64,000 nt of DNA from Dechloromonas sp. CZR5 (GCF_008711155.1 NZ_VUYQ01000001.1:744001-808000), one strand, 5' to 3'. Counted from the stretch's first letter, positions 7,481 to 17,612 are shown. Program-made: numbers and translations. The notes: a model not told the origin generated them from the letters alone.

Positions 7481-9675
7481 GTGATACCGAATCGGGCCGG
7501 GTCGTCGAGTTTTCCATTGGCGGCATGACCTGTGCCGCCTGCTCGGCGCGCCTGGAAAAGGTGTTGAATCGCCAGGCCGGCATGCAGGCTACGGTCAATC
7601 TGGCGGCCGAACGGGCGCGGGTTCGGCTCTCTGGGCAGGCCGACGAGGCCGCCGTGGTGACTGCGGTGGCCAAGGCCGGTTTCGTGGCCCAGGTCGTCGA
7701 TGCGCAGACCCGCGAGCGGGAAAAGGCCGCCAAGCAGCATGCCTATCAGCGGGAGATCCGGCGTTTCTGGATTGCCGTGCTGCTGACCTTGCCCTTGGTC
7801 GGGCAGATGCTTTTCATGTTCGGCGAACACGGTCACGGGAACGAGTTGCCCCGCTGGCTGCAACTGCTGCTGGCGACCCCGGTGCAGTTCTGGATTGGCT
7901 GGCGTTTTTACGAGGGAGCCTACAAGGCCCTGCGCGGTGGCGGAGCGAACATGGACGTTCTGGTTGCACTGGGCACCAGCATGGCTTGGGGCTTTTCTGC
8001 CGTGGTGACCATTTTCGACTTGCCGCAACACGTCTATTTCGAGGGCGGGGCAGCGGTCATCACGCTGGTCCTGCTCGGCAAGCTGCTCGAAGCACGGGCC
8101 AAGGCGCGGACTTCCGAGGCCATCGAGTCGTTGATCCTTCTGCAGCCGAAGACTGCGCGGGTCGAACGGGAAGGACAGTGGGTCGACATGGCCGTCGATG
8201 CCTTGATGCCGGGCGATATTTTTCTGGTCAGGCCCGGTGAACGTGTTCCGGTCGACGGCGAGGTGGTCGACGGGGAGTCTCGCGTCGACGAAGCCATGCT
8301 GACGGGCGAGAGCATGCCGGTCGGGAAGGGTGCGGGCGACCCGGTTTTCGCCGCCACCTCGAACGGGCAGGGTGCCTTGCGCTGCCGGGCGACCGGGGTC
8401 GGGGAGCATACGCTGCTGGCCGGCATCATCCGGATGGTTGGCGAGGCGCAGGGGTCCAAGGCGCCGGTCCAGCGGCTGGCCGACCGGATTTCTGCCATTT
8501 TCGTCCCGGTCGTCTGCGCGATTGCCTTGGCGACTTTCGTCGGATGGTGGCTGTATTCGGGCGAGTTTGCCGAGGCGCTGGTCAATGCCGTCGCCGTACT
8601 GGTGATTGCATGCCCTTGCGCCCTGGGCCTGGCGACGCCGACGGCGATCATGGTCGGCACCGGCCAGGGTGCAAAGGCCGGCATCCTGGTCAAGAACGTC
8701 GAGGCGCTGGAACGGGCCGAGAAAATGAAGGTCTTGGCCGTGGACAAGACGGGAACGCTGACTTGCGGCCTGCCTCAGGTGACGGATAGCGACGCGCGTG
8801 GCATGCCGGCCGGCGAAGCGCTGCGCCTGGCGGCGGGATTAGAGCAAAACTCCGAGCATCCCTTGGCGCGCGCCATTCTCGCAGCTGCAGCCGGTGAAGC
8901 CATCGAGCCTGTAAGCGGTTTCAGGGCCTGCGCCGGCCAGGGGGTGGAAGGTGTCGTGGCGGGGCGCTCGCTGCGCCTGGGGGCGCCGGAATGGCTGGGG
9001 CTCGAGAATGACGGCATGGTCCGCCACTGGCAGCAGGAAGGAAAGACAGTCGTCGTGCTGGCCGAAGGGGTCGAGATACTGGCTATTTTTGCCATCGCGG
9101 ACGCCTTGCGTCCGACATCGCGGACAGCAATCGAAAGATTGCGTCGACGCGGTATACGCGTGGTCATGCTTACCGGAGACAACCCGAGAACGGCGGCAGC
9201 CATTGCAGCGCAGGCCGGCATCGAGGAATTCAGGGCCGGTATCCTGCCCGGCGACAAGGCGAGCGCCGTGAATGAGCTCAAGGCGGGAGGCAATCTGGTC
9301 GGCATGGTTGGCGACGGCATCAACGATGCACCTGCCCTGGCCGCGGCCGATGTCAGCTTCGCCACGGGGGCCGGTTCGGATGCGGCCATCGAGGCGGCCG
9401 ATCTGACCTTGATTCGTAGCGACCTGCTCGGTGTGGATGAAGCGATTTCCTTGTCAGCTATTACTTTGGGCAAGATTCGTCAAAATCTTTTCTTTGCTTT
9501 CATTTACAATGTGACCGGAATTCCGCTGGCTGCCTTGGGTTTGCTCAACCCGGTCGTTGCAGGCGCGGCCATGGCGATGAGTTCGGTTTCGGTGGTTTCG
9601 AATTCCTTGCTGCTCAAGCGTTGGCGGCCGCGGAACCCAATGGATTACTCGGGGGCGTTCGATGGTCGGCACTGA
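7477..9675 (+). CDS. copA: Cu(+)-exporting P1B-type ATPase
   Basis: Inner-membrane copper pump of 732 residues driven by ATP. In order: one N-terminal heavy-metal-associated domain with [16 protein letters not shown]; transmembrane helices; actuator loop with MLTGESMPV; the metal-site CPC ([15 protein letters not shown]) in TM6; the phosphorylation motif DKTGTLT; an HP dipeptide (SEHPLARA); [10 protein letters not shown] and [10 protein letters not shown]; then TM7 with YN (FIYNVTGIP) and TM8 with [12 protein letters not shown]. The CPC, YN and MSS residues are those of Cu+ (P1B-1) transporters. It may either detoxify (CopA1) or feed cbb3 oxidase assembly (CcoI/CopA2); the fnr-hemN-SafE neighbourhood hints at the latter, but no cco genes are in view. 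It overlaps usp and, by 14 bases, the next gene. Confidence 0.93.
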   Translation: MSDTESGRVVEFSIGGMTCAACSARLEKVLNRQAGMQATVNLAAERARVRLSGQADEAAVVTAVAKAGFVAQVVDAQTREREKAAKQHAYQREIRRFWIAVLLTLPLVGQMLFMFGEHGHGNELPRWLQLLLATPVQFWIGWRFYEGAYKALRGGGANMDVLVALGTSMAWGFSAVVTIFDLPQHVYFEGGAAVITLVLLGKLLEARAKARTSEAIESLILLQPKTARVEREGQWVDMAVDALMPGDIFLVRPGERVPVDGEVVDGESRVDEAMLTGESMPVGKGAGDPVFAATSNGQGALRCRATGVGEHTLLAGIIRMVGEAQGSKAPVQRLADRISAIFVPVVCAIALATFVGWWLYSGEFAEALVNAVAVLVIACPCALGLATPTAIMVGTGQGAKAGILVKNVEALERAEKMKVLAVDKTGTLTCGLPQVTDSDARGMPAGEALRLAAGLEQNSEHPLARAILAAAAGEAIEPVSGFRACAGQGVEGVVAGRSLRLGAPEWLGLENDGMVRHWQQEGKTVVVLAEGVEILAIFAIADALRPTSRTAIERLRRRGIRVVMLTGDNPRTAAAIAAQAGIEEFRAGILPGDKASAVNELKAGGNLVGMVGDGINDAPALAAADVSFATGAGSDAAIEAADLTLIRSDLLGVDEAISLSAITLGKIRQNLFFAFIYNVTGIPLAALGLLNPVVAGAAMAMSSVSVVSNSLLLKRWRPRNPMDYSGAFDGRH

Positions 9676-11419
9676 CGATCGTGAGCTTTTCGGGAAAGCG
9701 GATGTCGATAGTGGCGAGGAATTGGCAGATAGCACCGTGACGATGAACAATCAAGAAACAATGTTCCGTGATGCGATGGAGGCGGCCCAGGTGGGTATCT
9801 TCATCATTCAGGATCAGCGTTTCAAGTTCGTCAATCCTTTCCTGGCAGGCTTGCTGGGCTATTCGGTCGAGGAGATGATCGGCCGGATGGGTCCGCCCGA
9901 TGTCGTCGCACCCGAATGCCAGGGGCTGGTTTACGAGCAGATGTCGTTGCGTGCGGCGGGTGCTGTCGGGCACGCCTATGAATTGACCGTTGTCCGCAAG
10001 GATGGTTCGACATTCCCGGCCACGGTCCAGGGCTCGCCGGCGGTGATTGGCGGTCGTCAGGCTTCGGTTGGAACGATTGTCGACATTTCGATGCAAAAAT
10101 CCGCCGAGCAGCGCATACGCGAACTGGCCGACTACGATGTGCTGACCGGCCTGCCCAATCGCCGACTGCTGCGTGAGCGCTTCACCCAGCTGCAGGCTGT
10201 GGCTGAGCGGGAGGAAGCGGAGCTGGCGCTCATCTTCCTCGATCTCGATCATTTCAAGCGGGTGAACGATTCGCTGGGGCACAGCGTCGGGGACGAGTTG
10301 TTGTGCGAAGTCGCGCGTCGCCTGGGCAGTGTGGTTCGCCGCGTCGATACCCTTGCCCGCCTGGGCGGCGATGAATTCATCTTTGCCATGCCTGGCTTCC
10401 ATACCGCGGCAGCGGCCGATGTCGCGCGACGGCTGATCGATGTCTTCGCCCGGCCTTTCGAGGTGGCCGGACATGAGTTGACCGTGACGCCTTCGCTGGG
10501 GATCAGCATTTATCCGCATGACGGTGACGATCTGGAAACCTTGTTACGCAATGCCGATACGGCGATGTACCGCGCCAAGGAGATCGGCCGCAACGCGTTC
10601 CAGTTCTACTCGAGCGAGATGAATTCTTCATCGCTGGATCGCCTGTTGATGGAGAGCAATTTGCGCCGCGCGCTGGCGCAGCGGGAATTCGTCCTGCATT
10701 ACCAGCCGCTGGTCAATCTCGAGAGCGGCCTGATCATTGGCGTCGAGGCACTGATCCGCTGGTTGCATCCGGAATTGGGGGTCATCCTCCCGGATCGCTT
10801 CATCCACGTTGCCGAGGAGTCCGGCCTGATCAACCCGATCGGCGACTGGGTGCTGTGCGAGGCTTGCCGTCAGGCCCAGGCATGGCGCGACGAAGGGCTG
10901 CCGCCGATCACCATGGCCGTCAATGTGGCACCCGTGCAGTTCCGGCAATCGGGATTCATCGAGGTGGTTGCCGGCGCCCTGGCCACTTCGGGGCTTGCGG
11001 CGGGCCGGCTGGAACTGGAACTGACGGAACGTACCGTCATGCACGATGCCGATGCCACCATGGGAACCTTGTCGGCGCTGCATCGCATGGGAGTGGAGTT
11101 GTCGCTGGACGATTTTGGTACGGGCTATTCGTCGCTGGCTTATCTGAAGCGGTTTCCGGTCGGCAAGCTGAAGATCGATCGCTCCTTCGTCAATGACCTG
11201 GAAACCGATCCGGACGACTGGGCGATTGCCTCGACCATTGTCAGCATGGGGCGCAGCCTGCGCATGACCGTGCTTGCGGAAGGTGTCGAAAAACCCGAGC
11301 AATTGGCGTTATTGCGTAAAATGGGATGCGACATGGCGCAGGGCTATTATTTCAGCCGTCCGGTTTCGGCGGAGGGCATGGCCGACATGCTGCGTCGCCA
11401 ACCCTTCATTCACGAGTAA
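9662..11419 (+). CDS. PAS-GGDEF-EAL cyclic-di-GMP protein
   Basis: Cytoplasmic signalling protein of up to 585 residues, with no predicted membrane segment. A PAS domain (about residues 30-145; [31 protein letters not shown]) precedes a GGDEF domain with an intact active site ([13 protein letters not shown]) and an EAL domain ([14 protein letters not shown], later [17 protein letters not shown]). Both catalytic motifs look intact, so it may synthesise and degrade c-di-GMP. Its ATG at 9662 overlaps the copper ATPase gene; an internal ATG at 9743 immediately before the PAS domain is an alternative start. Its position between a Cu+ ATPase and a CopZ-like chaperone suggests co-transcription with copper functions, which is unusual. 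Confidence 0.9.
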   Translation: MVGTDDRELFGKADVDSGEELADSTVTMNNQETMFRDAMEAAQVGIFIIQDQRFKFVNPFLAGLLGYSVEEMIGRMGPPDVVAPECQGLVYEQMSLRAAGAVGHAYELTVVRKDGSTFPATVQGSPAVIGGRQASVGTIVDISMQKSAEQRIRELADYDVLTGLPNRRLLRERFTQLQAVAEREEAELALIFLDLDHFKRVNDSLGHSVGDELLCEVARRLGSVVRRVDTLARLGGDEFIFAMPGFHTAAAADVARRLIDVFARPFEVAGHELTVTPSLGISIYPHDGDDLETLLRNADTAMYRAKEIGRNAFQFYSSEMNSSSLDRLLMESNLRRALAQREFVLHYQPLVNLESGLIIGVEALIRWLHPELGVILPDRFIHVAEESGLINPIGDWVLCEACRQAQAWRDEGLPPITMAVNVAPVQFRQSGFIEVVAGALATSGLAAGRLELELTERTVMHDADATMGTLSALHRMGVELSLDDFGTGYSSLAYLKRFPVGKLKIDRSFVNDLETDPDDWAIASTIVSMGRSLRMTVLAEGVEKPEQLALLRKMGCDMAQGYYFSRPVSAEGMADMLRRQPFIHE

Positions 11420-11426
11420 TCCGACT

Positions 11427-11633
11427 ATGGAAAATACGATCATCAAGATCGGTGGCATGAGTTGTCAGGGCTGCGTCAGGAATATCGGCGGCGTGCTGAC
11501 CGGGCTGCCCGGAGTGGCGTCGGCCGACGTCTCCCTGGAGTTGGCCGAGGCCAGGGTGGCGTTCGATCCGCAGGTCGTGGCGCGTGCCGCGCTGGTGGAT
11601 GCCATTGAAGACGCCGGCTTTGATGCCGAATAG
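11427..11633 (+). CDS. Heavy-metal-associated domain protein, CopZ-like
   Basis: Small 68-residue cytoplasmic protein consisting of a single HMA fold. The metal-binding loop is GGMSCQGCVRNI (CxxC) near residue 12, and the C-terminal strand ends VDAIEDAGFDAE as in CopZ and MerP-like chaperones. It probably delivers Cu+ to the upstream P-type ATPase. It begins 7 bases after the PAS-GGDEF-EAL gene and so belongs to the same transcription unit. Confidence 0.88.
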   Translation: MENTIIKIGGMSCQGCVRNIGGVLTGLPGVASADVSLELAEARVAFDPQVVARAALVDAIEDAGFDAE

Positions 11634-11676
11634 GTGTTTTTGCCAAAAATAACCAGCTTGACTCGAGAGAACAGCC

Positions 11677-12723
11677 GTGCCGGATGAATCCGTCAGATTG
11701 ACCCAGCTTTCCCATGGTGGTGGTTGCGGTTGCAAGATTGCGCCCGCCGTTTTACAGAAGATCCTCGGCGAAATGACGCCCGGCATCGTGCCGCCCCAAC
11801 TGCTGGTCGGTACGGAGACCAGCGACGATGCGGCGGTCTATCAGATCAATGCGCAGCAGGCGATCGTCGCGACGACCGATTTCTTCATGCCCATCGTCGA
11901 CGATCCGCGCGATTTCGGGCGAATCGCCGCCACCAACGCCATCTCGGACGTCTACGCCATGGGCGGTACGCCGCTGTTTGCACTGGCGCTGGTCGGCATG
12001 CCGGTCAACGTGCTGCCGCTGGAAACCATCGGCAAGATTCTTCAGGGTGGCGAAGATGTCTGCCGTGCGGCCGGTATTCCCATCGCGGGTGGACACACCA
12101 TCGATTCGGTCGAGCCTATTTACGGGCTGGTTGCCATCGGCCTCGTCAATCCGGCGCACCTGAAGCGCAACTCCGGCGCGAAGGCCGGCGACAAGCTGAT
12201 TCTGGGCAAGCAGCTCGGGGTTGGTGTTTACAGCGCGGCGCTCAAGAAGGATCGGTTGCGCGCCAGCGATTACGAGGCCATGGTCGAGACGACCACCCAA
12301 CTCAACACCCCGGGGCCGGTTCTCGCCTGTCTGGACGGGGTGCATGCGGTGACCGATGTCACCGGTTTCGGCCTGGCCGGCCACCTGCTCGAGGTGTGCA
12401 AGGGCAGCGGTCTGCGGGCCAGGGTCAATTATGCCGACCTGCCCCTGTTGCCGCGGGCGCGGGAATTCGTCCAGGCCGGCCTGATGACGGGGGCGTCGGG
12501 GCGGAACTGGGCGAGCTATGGCGACCGGATACGCCTGGCGGCCGATCTCGAGGCGCCGGCGCAGACCCTGCTGACCGATCCCCAGACCTCGGGTGGCTTG
12601 CTGGTGTCCTGTGCGCCGGATACCGTGACCGAAGTGCTTTCAATCTTCCTGCAACATGGCTTTTCGCATGTGTCGGTAATCGGCGGGATGGATGAAGGCG
12701 ATCCGGGTGTCGACGTAGTCTGA
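11677..12723 (+). CDS. selD: Selenide, water dikinase
   Basis: Makes selenophosphate from selenide and ATP for selenocysteine and 2-selenouridine formation. The 348-residue protein starts at GTG and has the catalytic HGGGCGCK segment (Cys and Lys at the positions of E. coli Cys17 and Lys20; Cys here, not Sec), the ATP/Mg site DDAAVYQI, TTDFFMPIVDDP, the AIxDVYAMGG loop and C-terminal TDPQTSGGLLVSC. No selA, selB or selU lies in the window. A terminator-like hairpin follows. The presence of selD implies that the organism makes selenoproteins or modified tRNA. Confidence 0.96.
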   Translation: MPDESVRLTQLSHGGGCGCKIAPAVLQKILGEMTPGIVPPQLLVGTETSDDAAVYQINAQQAIVATTDFFMPIVDDPRDFGRIAATNAISDVYAMGGTPLFALALVGMPVNVLPLETIGKILQGGEDVCRAAGIPIAGGHTIDSVEPIYGLVAIGLVNPAHLKRNSGAKAGDKLILGKQLGVGVYSAALKKDRLRASDYEAMVETTTQLNTPGPVLACLDGVHAVTDVTGFGLAGHLLEVCKGSGLRARVNYADLPLLPRAREFVQAGLMTGASGRNWASYGDRIRLAADLEAPAQTLLTDPQTSGGLLVSCAPDTVTEVLSIFLQHGFSHVSVIGGMDEGDPGVDVV

Positions 12724-12766
12724 TCCCTTTTTCTTCGGCAAATAAACAACGCCTTTTTCGTTTTGA

Positions 12767-12804
12767 CCAAGGCAGACGATGCATCGGGTTGCCTTGGTTT
12801 TGTT
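12767..12804 (+). terminator. Probable terminator after selD
   Basis: CCAAGGCA (12767-12774) pairs with TGCCTTGG (12790-12797) around a 15-base loop, followed by TTTTGTT. The stem ends directly before the Fur palindrome of the next gene. Confidence 0.6.
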
Positions 12805-12823
12805 AATGAGATATATTCTCATT
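12805..12823 (+). promoter_or_regulatory. Fur box of the siderophore receptor operon
   Basis: AATGAGATATATTCTCATT is a perfect inverted repeat (7-5-7) and matches the 19-base Fur box well. It is about 130 bases upstream of the receptor start, so iron repression of the receptor, FbpA-like and DUF1513 genes is expected. No other gene was seen in the 230-base gap. Confidence 0.85.
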
Positions 12824-12954
12824 ATCGTTATTGATCGTGTTCTGCCGTCCGAGGGGGATATTCTCGTGGCTGATACGTAGACGAACCCAATGTACGGCAA
12901 GCCAGCCTTTATGCCAGCCAGCCAATTTTGACTGACTATAAAAAAGGCCTGCAC

Positions 12955-15129
12955 GTGAAAACTCAACACCACCCGGGGCGCAAGGCTCCGCTCGTCCCCA
13001 ATTTGTCGGGGAAGCCCGTATTGCTTGGCCGCCGGCTGCCGCTGACGGCAGCCGTGACTACGGCACTGCTTGCCATGGGCGGCAATGCCTGGGCCGAGGA
13101 TGACAAGACCCTGAATGCGGTGACGGTTACCGCGACGCAAGAGCAGCAGGATGGCTATCGCGCCACCAAGACCCGGGTCGGCAAGGTGGTGCAGGACCCG
13201 CACGATGTGCCGCAGGCCATCACGACCGTGACCCGCGCCCTGATCGAGGAACAGGAAGCCAATTCGCTGCGCGAGGCGCTGCGCAACGTGTCCGGGCTGA
13301 GTTTCAACGCCGCCGAGGGCGGACGTGCCGGCGACAACATGAACCTGCGAGGTTTTTATACCTTCGGCGACATGTATCTCGACGGTATCCGCGATACGGC
13401 CCAGTACAACCGCGAGTTGTTCAACCTGGAACAGGTCGATGTGCTGCGCGGCGCGGCCGCCATGCTCTTCGGTCGCGGCCAGGCGGGCGGGGTGATCAAC
13501 CAGGTCAGCAAGACGCCGATGCTGTACGGCATCAACAAGGTCGGCGTCGGTGTCGGTACCGATGGTTTCCGGGAGGTCAAGGCCGACCTCAATCAGCGGG
13601 TCGGCGATACCACGGCCTTCCGGCTCAACGTCATGAACCGCGACGAAGGCAGCGCGCGTACCAATCCGTATACCGGCGTCGAGCCGGAAATTCATCGCAT
13701 GGGCTTCGCGCCGAGCATTTCCTTCGGGCTGGGCACCAACCACGAAGTCAACCTGAGCCATATGTGGCTGAAGACGCAGGACAGGCCGGACTACGGCATC
13801 CCGTTCAGTGGCAAACGCCCGAACGAGGCGATGGCGAAGGCCGGCAACTATTACGGCGTCGCCTCCAGTTTCGACGACAGCGAAACGAACGTCTCGACGC
13901 TGAACTACCTGTTCAAGATTTCACCGGATACACAGTGGCGCACCGTGCTGCGCGCTGCCAACTACAAGCGCTCCTATTGGGCGGTGGCAGGGCAGGGCAC
14001 GCTGACTGCCAACAGCACGCAGCAGCAAGCCAAGACCCGTCAGTTCAATACCGACAACTATGTGCTGCAGAGTGACCTGAATACCGCCTTCACCGTATTC
14101 GGCATGAAGAACGAGTTGATCACCGGTGTCGAATACCTGTACGAGGACTCGATCCGCTGGGGCTTGCGCAACCTCGGCACGGCCAACAACCCGCTGTACA
14201 GGCCAGGTGAATTCACGACGGCGGCGCCGGCGACCTACAAGGGCGAGACCTATAGTGCCTATGTGCAGGACACCCTCGAGTTCGTACCCGACTGGAAGCT
14301 GACGCTCGGCATCCGGCGCGACATCATGAAGTCCGACTATTTCACGACGACGGCCTTCAGCGGCAACTTCGGCGAGAACAGCTACCGTACCGGCCTGTCC
14401 TGGCAGCCGACCGCAGCACAACACTACTATGCCGGTTGGAGCGATTCGTTCAGCCCGACAGCCGATCTTTACCAGTTGTCCGGCAGCCAGTACCCGGCGG
14501 AGCGCTCGAAGGTCCTCGAAGTTGGCGGCAAGTGGTTGCTGGCCGACGGCAATCTGTCGCTGCGCACCGCGCTGTATCGGGCCAACAAGGATTGGGAGCG
14601 CAACACCGATCTCGAATCGACGGCGAGCATCCTGACCCGCAAACGCCGCTCGGACGGTTTCGAGCTTGAGGTTGCCGGCCGCGTTACCGACAACTGGGAA
14701 GTGTTCAGCGGCCTGTCCTACATCAACGCCGAAATCCTCGATGTCGCACCGTACAACGCTGCCAATCCCAACCAGAGCGGCAACGTCAACTTCATCGGCC
14801 AGTCGCCGCGCAACACGCCGAAGAAGACCTTCAACCTGTGGACGACCTATCGCTTGCCGTACGGTTTCAAGGTTGGCGGGGGCATGGAGTACAAGAGCCG
14901 CCGTTACGGCGCGGCGCCTACCGGTACCGCTCCCTTCAACCCGAACTGGGTCGATTCCTACGTGCGTTGGGACGCGATGGTTTCCTACGATCAGCCGAAG
15001 TACACGATCAAGTTCAACGTCCAGAACGTTTTCGACAAACTCTATTACGACGCACTGTATGACAGCGGCGGCTTCACCGTGCCCGGCCAGGCCCGCCGTT
15101 TCATCCTGAGCACCGAATACAAGTTCTGA
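12955..15129 (+). CDS. TonB-dependent catecholate-type siderophore receptor
   Basis: Outer-membrane receptor for ferric siderophore of the TIGR01783 (Fiu/FhuE-like) group. The protein of about 724 residues has a long N-region with signal peptide (LPLTAAVTTALLAMGGNAWAEDD), a TonB box-like segment NAVTVTATQEQ, the plug domain (VPQAITTVTRALIEEQEANSLREALRNVSGLSFNAAEGG...; VDVLRGAAAMLFGRGQAGGVINQVSKTP) and a barrel ending in FILSTEYKF. GTG at 12955 is preceded by AAGG at good spacing; TTG at 12928 is an alternative. It is followed at 20 bases by an iron-binding protein gene, giving a receptor plus periplasmic carrier unit. Fur control is expected from the upstream palindrome. Ligand unknown, probably a catecholate or monomeric catechol. 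Confidence 0.92.
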   Translation: MKTQHHPGRKAPLVPNLSGKPVLLGRRLPLTAAVTTALLAMGGNAWAEDDKTLNAVTVTATQEQQDGYRATKTRVGKVVQDPHDVPQAITTVTRALIEEQEANSLREALRNVSGLSFNAAEGGRAGDNMNLRGFYTFGDMYLDGIRDTAQYNRELFNLEQVDVLRGAAAMLFGRGQAGGVINQVSKTPMLYGINKVGVGVGTDGFREVKADLNQRVGDTTAFRLNVMNRDEGSARTNPYTGVEPEIHRMGFAPSISFGLGTNHEVNLSHMWLKTQDRPDYGIPFSGKRPNEAMAKAGNYYGVASSFDDSETNVSTLNYLFKISPDTQWRTVLRAANYKRSYWAVAGQGTLTANSTQQQAKTRQFNTDNYVLQSDLNTAFTVFGMKNELITGVEYLYEDSIRWGLRNLGTANNPLYRPGEFTTAAPATYKGETYSAYVQDTLEFVPDWKLTLGIRRDIMKSDYFTTTAFSGNFGENSYRTGLSWQPTAAQHYYAGWSDSFSPTADLYQLSGSQYPAERSKVLEVGGKWLLADGNLSLRTALYRANKDWERNTDLESTASILTRKRRSDGFELEVAGRVTDNWEVFSGLSYINAEILDVAPYNAANPNQSGNVNFIGQSPRNTPKKTFNLWTTYRLPYGFKVGGGMEYKSRRYGAAPTGTAPFNPNWVDSYVRWDAMVSYDQPKYTIKFNVQNVFDKLYYDALYDSGGFTVPGQARRFILSTEYKF

Positions 15130-15149
15130 TCGCGCCGGAGTACCCATTC

Positions 15150-16163
15150 ATGAAAAAACAACTGACCCTGATCGCGCTGGCCGCGCTGGCGAGTTTCGCA
15201 GCGCAGGCCCAGGAAAAAGTCCTCAACCTGTATTCCGCACGCCACTACCAGACGGATGAAAAGCTCTACGACAATTTCACCAGGCAGACCGGCATCAAGA
15301 TCAACCGGATCGATGGCAAGGAAGACGAACTGATGGAGCGCATTCGCAACGAAGGCGCCAACAGTCCGGCCGACGTGTTCATTACCGTCGATGCGGCGCG
15401 CCTGGCCAATGCCGAAGCGCTGGGCCTGTTCGCGCCGGTCAAGTCGAAGCTGCTGGAGAGCCGCATTCCGTCCCATCTGCGCACCGATTCCTGGTTTGCC
15501 TTCTCGACCCGGGCCCGCGTCATCATCTACAACCGCAATGCGGTCAAGGCCGAGGACGTCGCCACCTACGAGTCGCTGGCGGATCCGAAGCTGAAGGGCA
15601 AGCTGTGCAGCCGTTCCGGTTCGCATCCCTACAACCTGTCGCTGGTCGCCTCGCTGATCGCGCATGACGGCGAAGCCACGACCGAGGCGTGGGCCAGGGG
15701 CGTGGTTGCCAACTTTGCCCGGGCGCCGAAGGGCGGCGATACCGACCAGATCAAGTCGGTCGCCCTGGGTGAGTGCGGCGTGGCGGTGTCGAATACCTAC
15801 TATCTGGCTCGCCTGATCCGTTCCGACAAGGTCGACGAGCGGCGCATGATGGAGCGCGTCGGCATCGTCTGGCCCAATCAGGCCAATCACGGCACCCACA
15901 TCAATATCTCCGGCGCTGGCGTGGTAAAGACCTCGAAGAATGCGGATGCCGCCGTCCGCTTCCTCGAGTACCTGGCCAGCGACGAGGCGCAGCGCTACTT
16001 CGCCGATGGCAACAACGAATGGCCGGTGGTGGCCGACGTCGCGACCGGCAATCCGGCGCTCGAGGCGATGGGCAAGTTCAAGGCCGATGCCCTGCCGATC
16101 GGATCGCTGGCCAAGAACATCGTGGCGGCCCAGAAGCTGCTCGATCGTGCCGGTTATCGCTAA
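15150..16163 (+). CDS. Periplasmic iron(III)-binding protein, FbpA/FutA family
   Basis: Class II periplasmic binding protein of 337 residues. Signal peptide MKKQLTLIALAALASFAAQAQ is followed by the family opening VLNLYSARHYQTDEKLYDNF (YSxRHY as in FutA1), a middle NRNAVKAEDVATYESLADPKLKGKLCSRSG and GVAVSNTYYLARL, where the two adjacent Tyr residues are the usual iron ligands. It would bind free ferric iron in the periplasm. The matching permease and ATPase (FbpB/FbpC) are not in the window, so it must use a transporter elsewhere or work only with the receptor upstream and the DUF1513 protein downstream. Confidence 0.93.
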   Translation: MKKQLTLIALAALASFAAQAQEKVLNLYSARHYQTDEKLYDNFTRQTGIKINRIDGKEDELMERIRNEGANSPADVFITVDAARLANAEALGLFAPVKSKLLESRIPSHLRTDSWFAFSTRARVIIYNRNAVKAEDVATYESLADPKLKGKLCSRSGSHPYNLSLVASLIAHDGEATTEAWARGVVANFARAPKGGDTDQIKSVALGECGVAVSNTYYLARLIRSDKVDERRMMERVGIVWPNQANHGTHINISGAGVVKTSKNADAAVRFLEYLASDEAQRYFADGNNEWPVVADVATGNPALEAMGKFKADALPIGSLAKNIVAAQKLLDRAGYR

Positions 16164-16174
16164 GGAGAATGCAG

Positions 16175-17317
16175 ATGCCAATCACCATGAGCAGACGCCA
16201 TTTCGTCAAACTGCTGGGGGCCGGCGGCTTGCTTGCCCAGGCCGGCCTGGCCTGTTCGGCCGATGAAAATCCGCAGTCGGCACTGATTGCCGCCGCCTGG
16301 CGCGGGCCGAATCCGGGCGATACGTATTACGCCGGCGTCCTGGCCGCCGACTGGGTGCGGAAGAAACTGGAAATCCGTCACGCGGTGGCGTTGCCGACGC
16401 GTCCGCATGGCCTGTATCCGGAGGCGGACGGCAGTTTGCTGGTGGTCGGCGTGCGCCCCGGCGCGTGGCTGATGCGTATCGATGCGGCGGGCGTGGTCAG
16501 CCGGCAGATCAATCTGGAGGACGAAGCGTCGTCGGCGCGCCTGAACGGCCATGTCATCCCCAGTTTGAAGGGCGACCAGCTCTACACCACCGAAACCGAT
16601 TTCAAGACGGGTCGCGGCCGGATCGGCGTGCGCGACCGTGTCACCCTCGGCAAGCTTGCCGAATGGGAAACCCACGGCCTGGAACCGCACCAGTTGCTGC
16701 TCGACGGCGACGGCAACCTGATGGTCGCCAATGGCGGCATACCGCGCACGCAGGGAGACAAGAAATACGACCTGCATCGCATGGATTCGTCGCTGGTTCG
16801 CCTGGACGGCAGCAGCGGCAAACTGCTGCGCCGCTGGAAGCTGGATGATCCCCGTCTCAGCATGCGGCATCTGGCCTGGAGCCATACCCGCTCCGGCGAG
16901 GCGTACCTCGGGGTAGCCATGCAGGCCGAGCACGAGGATTCGGCACAGCGCGCCAACGCGCCGATTCTGGCCGTGCTGGATGGCGACAGCCTTATCGCTC
17001 CGGCACGTTCAGGCGACGGGGCCGGCTACGCGGGCGACATCGCCGCCGCGTACAACGGCGGGTTCGCACTATCGAGCAACCAGGCAGGTCTCGCCCAACT
17101 CTGGCATCCGGGAGCGCCGGACAAAATGGTGCCCATTGTCGAACTGCAGGAAGCCTATGCATTGACCGAATGGAAAGGCCCTCAACCCGGGGGCGGGGTT
17201 CTCCTGGCCACGGGCTTGGGCCTGGTGCGCTGGCATCCGACCGCCAAGGCGTCTTTCCTGGCCTGGCCGAAGCCGATGGCGCTGGATAACCATTGGGCGC
17301 TGATCAGCGAGGTTTGA
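16175..17317 (+). CDS. DUF1513 protein with Tat signal
   Basis: Exported protein of 380 residues of the DUF1513 family, predicted beta-propeller, often encoded with EfeO/imelysin-type iron uptake genes; no biochemical function is established. The start codon at 16175 has AAGGAG seven bases upstream; ATG at 16169 is too close to it. The N-terminus MPITMSRRHFVKLLGAGG has the twin-arginine motif SRRHFVK and a following hydrophobic stretch, so it is likely exported folded. A cysteine in LACSADENP could make it a lipoprotein. It follows the FbpA-like gene after 11 bases and closes the Fur-controlled operon. Confidence 0.85.
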   Translation: MPITMSRRHFVKLLGAGGLLAQAGLACSADENPQSALIAAAWRGPNPGDTYYAGVLAADWVRKKLEIRHAVALPTRPHGLYPEADGSLLVVGVRPGAWLMRIDAAGVVSRQINLEDEASSARLNGHVIPSLKGDQLYTTETDFKTGRGRIGVRDRVTLGKLAEWETHGLEPHQLLLDGDGNLMVANGGIPRTQGDKKYDLHRMDSSLVRLDGSSGKLLRRWKLDDPRLSMRHLAWSHTRSGEAYLGVAMQAEHEDSAQRANAPILAVLDGDSLIAPARSGDGAGYAGDIAAAYNGGFALSSNQAGLAQLWHPGAPDKMVPIVELQEAYALTEWKGPQPGGGVLLATGLGLVRWHPTAKASFLAWPKPMALDNHWALISEV

Positions 17318-17348
17318 TGGGCTCGCAGGGTTTTCCGGACGAAAAAAA

Positions 17349-17370
17349 AGGAGCCTCTGGCTCCTTTTTT
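17349..17370. terminator. Bidirectional terminator between DUF1513 gene and bfd
   Basis: AGGAGCC TCT GGCTCCT forms a 7 bp stem with A-run on the left and T-run on the right, so it can end transcription from both converging genes. Confidence 0.85.
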
Positions 17371-17385
17371 TGGTTATCCGTTGCT

Positions 17386-17589
17386 TCAGGCGGCCTGGCG
17401 GGCAAGCTTTCCCGGCTTGGCCGATCCGCCGTGCACTTCGCGCAGGCAATCGTGGGCGCAGGAGGCGCAGCGGCCGCAGTCGCGGGTGACGCCGAGTTCG
17501 CGGCGCAAATCTTTCAGCGTACGGGCACCGCCTTGTGCGGCTTCGCGGATTTGCCTGTCGGTAACAGCCTTGCAAACACAAACGTACAT
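17386..17589 (-). CDS. bfd: Bacterioferritin-associated ferredoxin
   Basis: Small [2Fe-2S] protein that reduces the iron core of bacterioferritin to release Fe2+. It has 67 residues, with the four ligands in MYVCVCKAVTD and in DCGRCASC, the Bfd arrangement (C-x-C near residue 5 and CxxC near residue 40). A later pair of Cys residues (CAHDC) is extra. The C-terminal tail is lysine/arginine rich. Two Fur sites lie immediately upstream, so it is made under iron starvation, matching its known role in releasing stored iron. The bacterioferritin genes are next to it on the same strand. Confidence 0.95.
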   Translation of the reverse strand: MYVCVCKAVTDRQIREAAQGGARTLKDLRRELGVTRDCGRCASCAHDCLREVHGGSAKPGKLARQAA

Positions 17590-17612
17590 GAACGATCTCC
17601 GCTCGCTACGGT

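Noticed and set aside
15773..16174. N-terminal extension of the DUF1513 protein
   Set aside because: This part of the open frame is a shadow of the FbpA-like gene; the ribosome site and Tat signal place the start at 16175.
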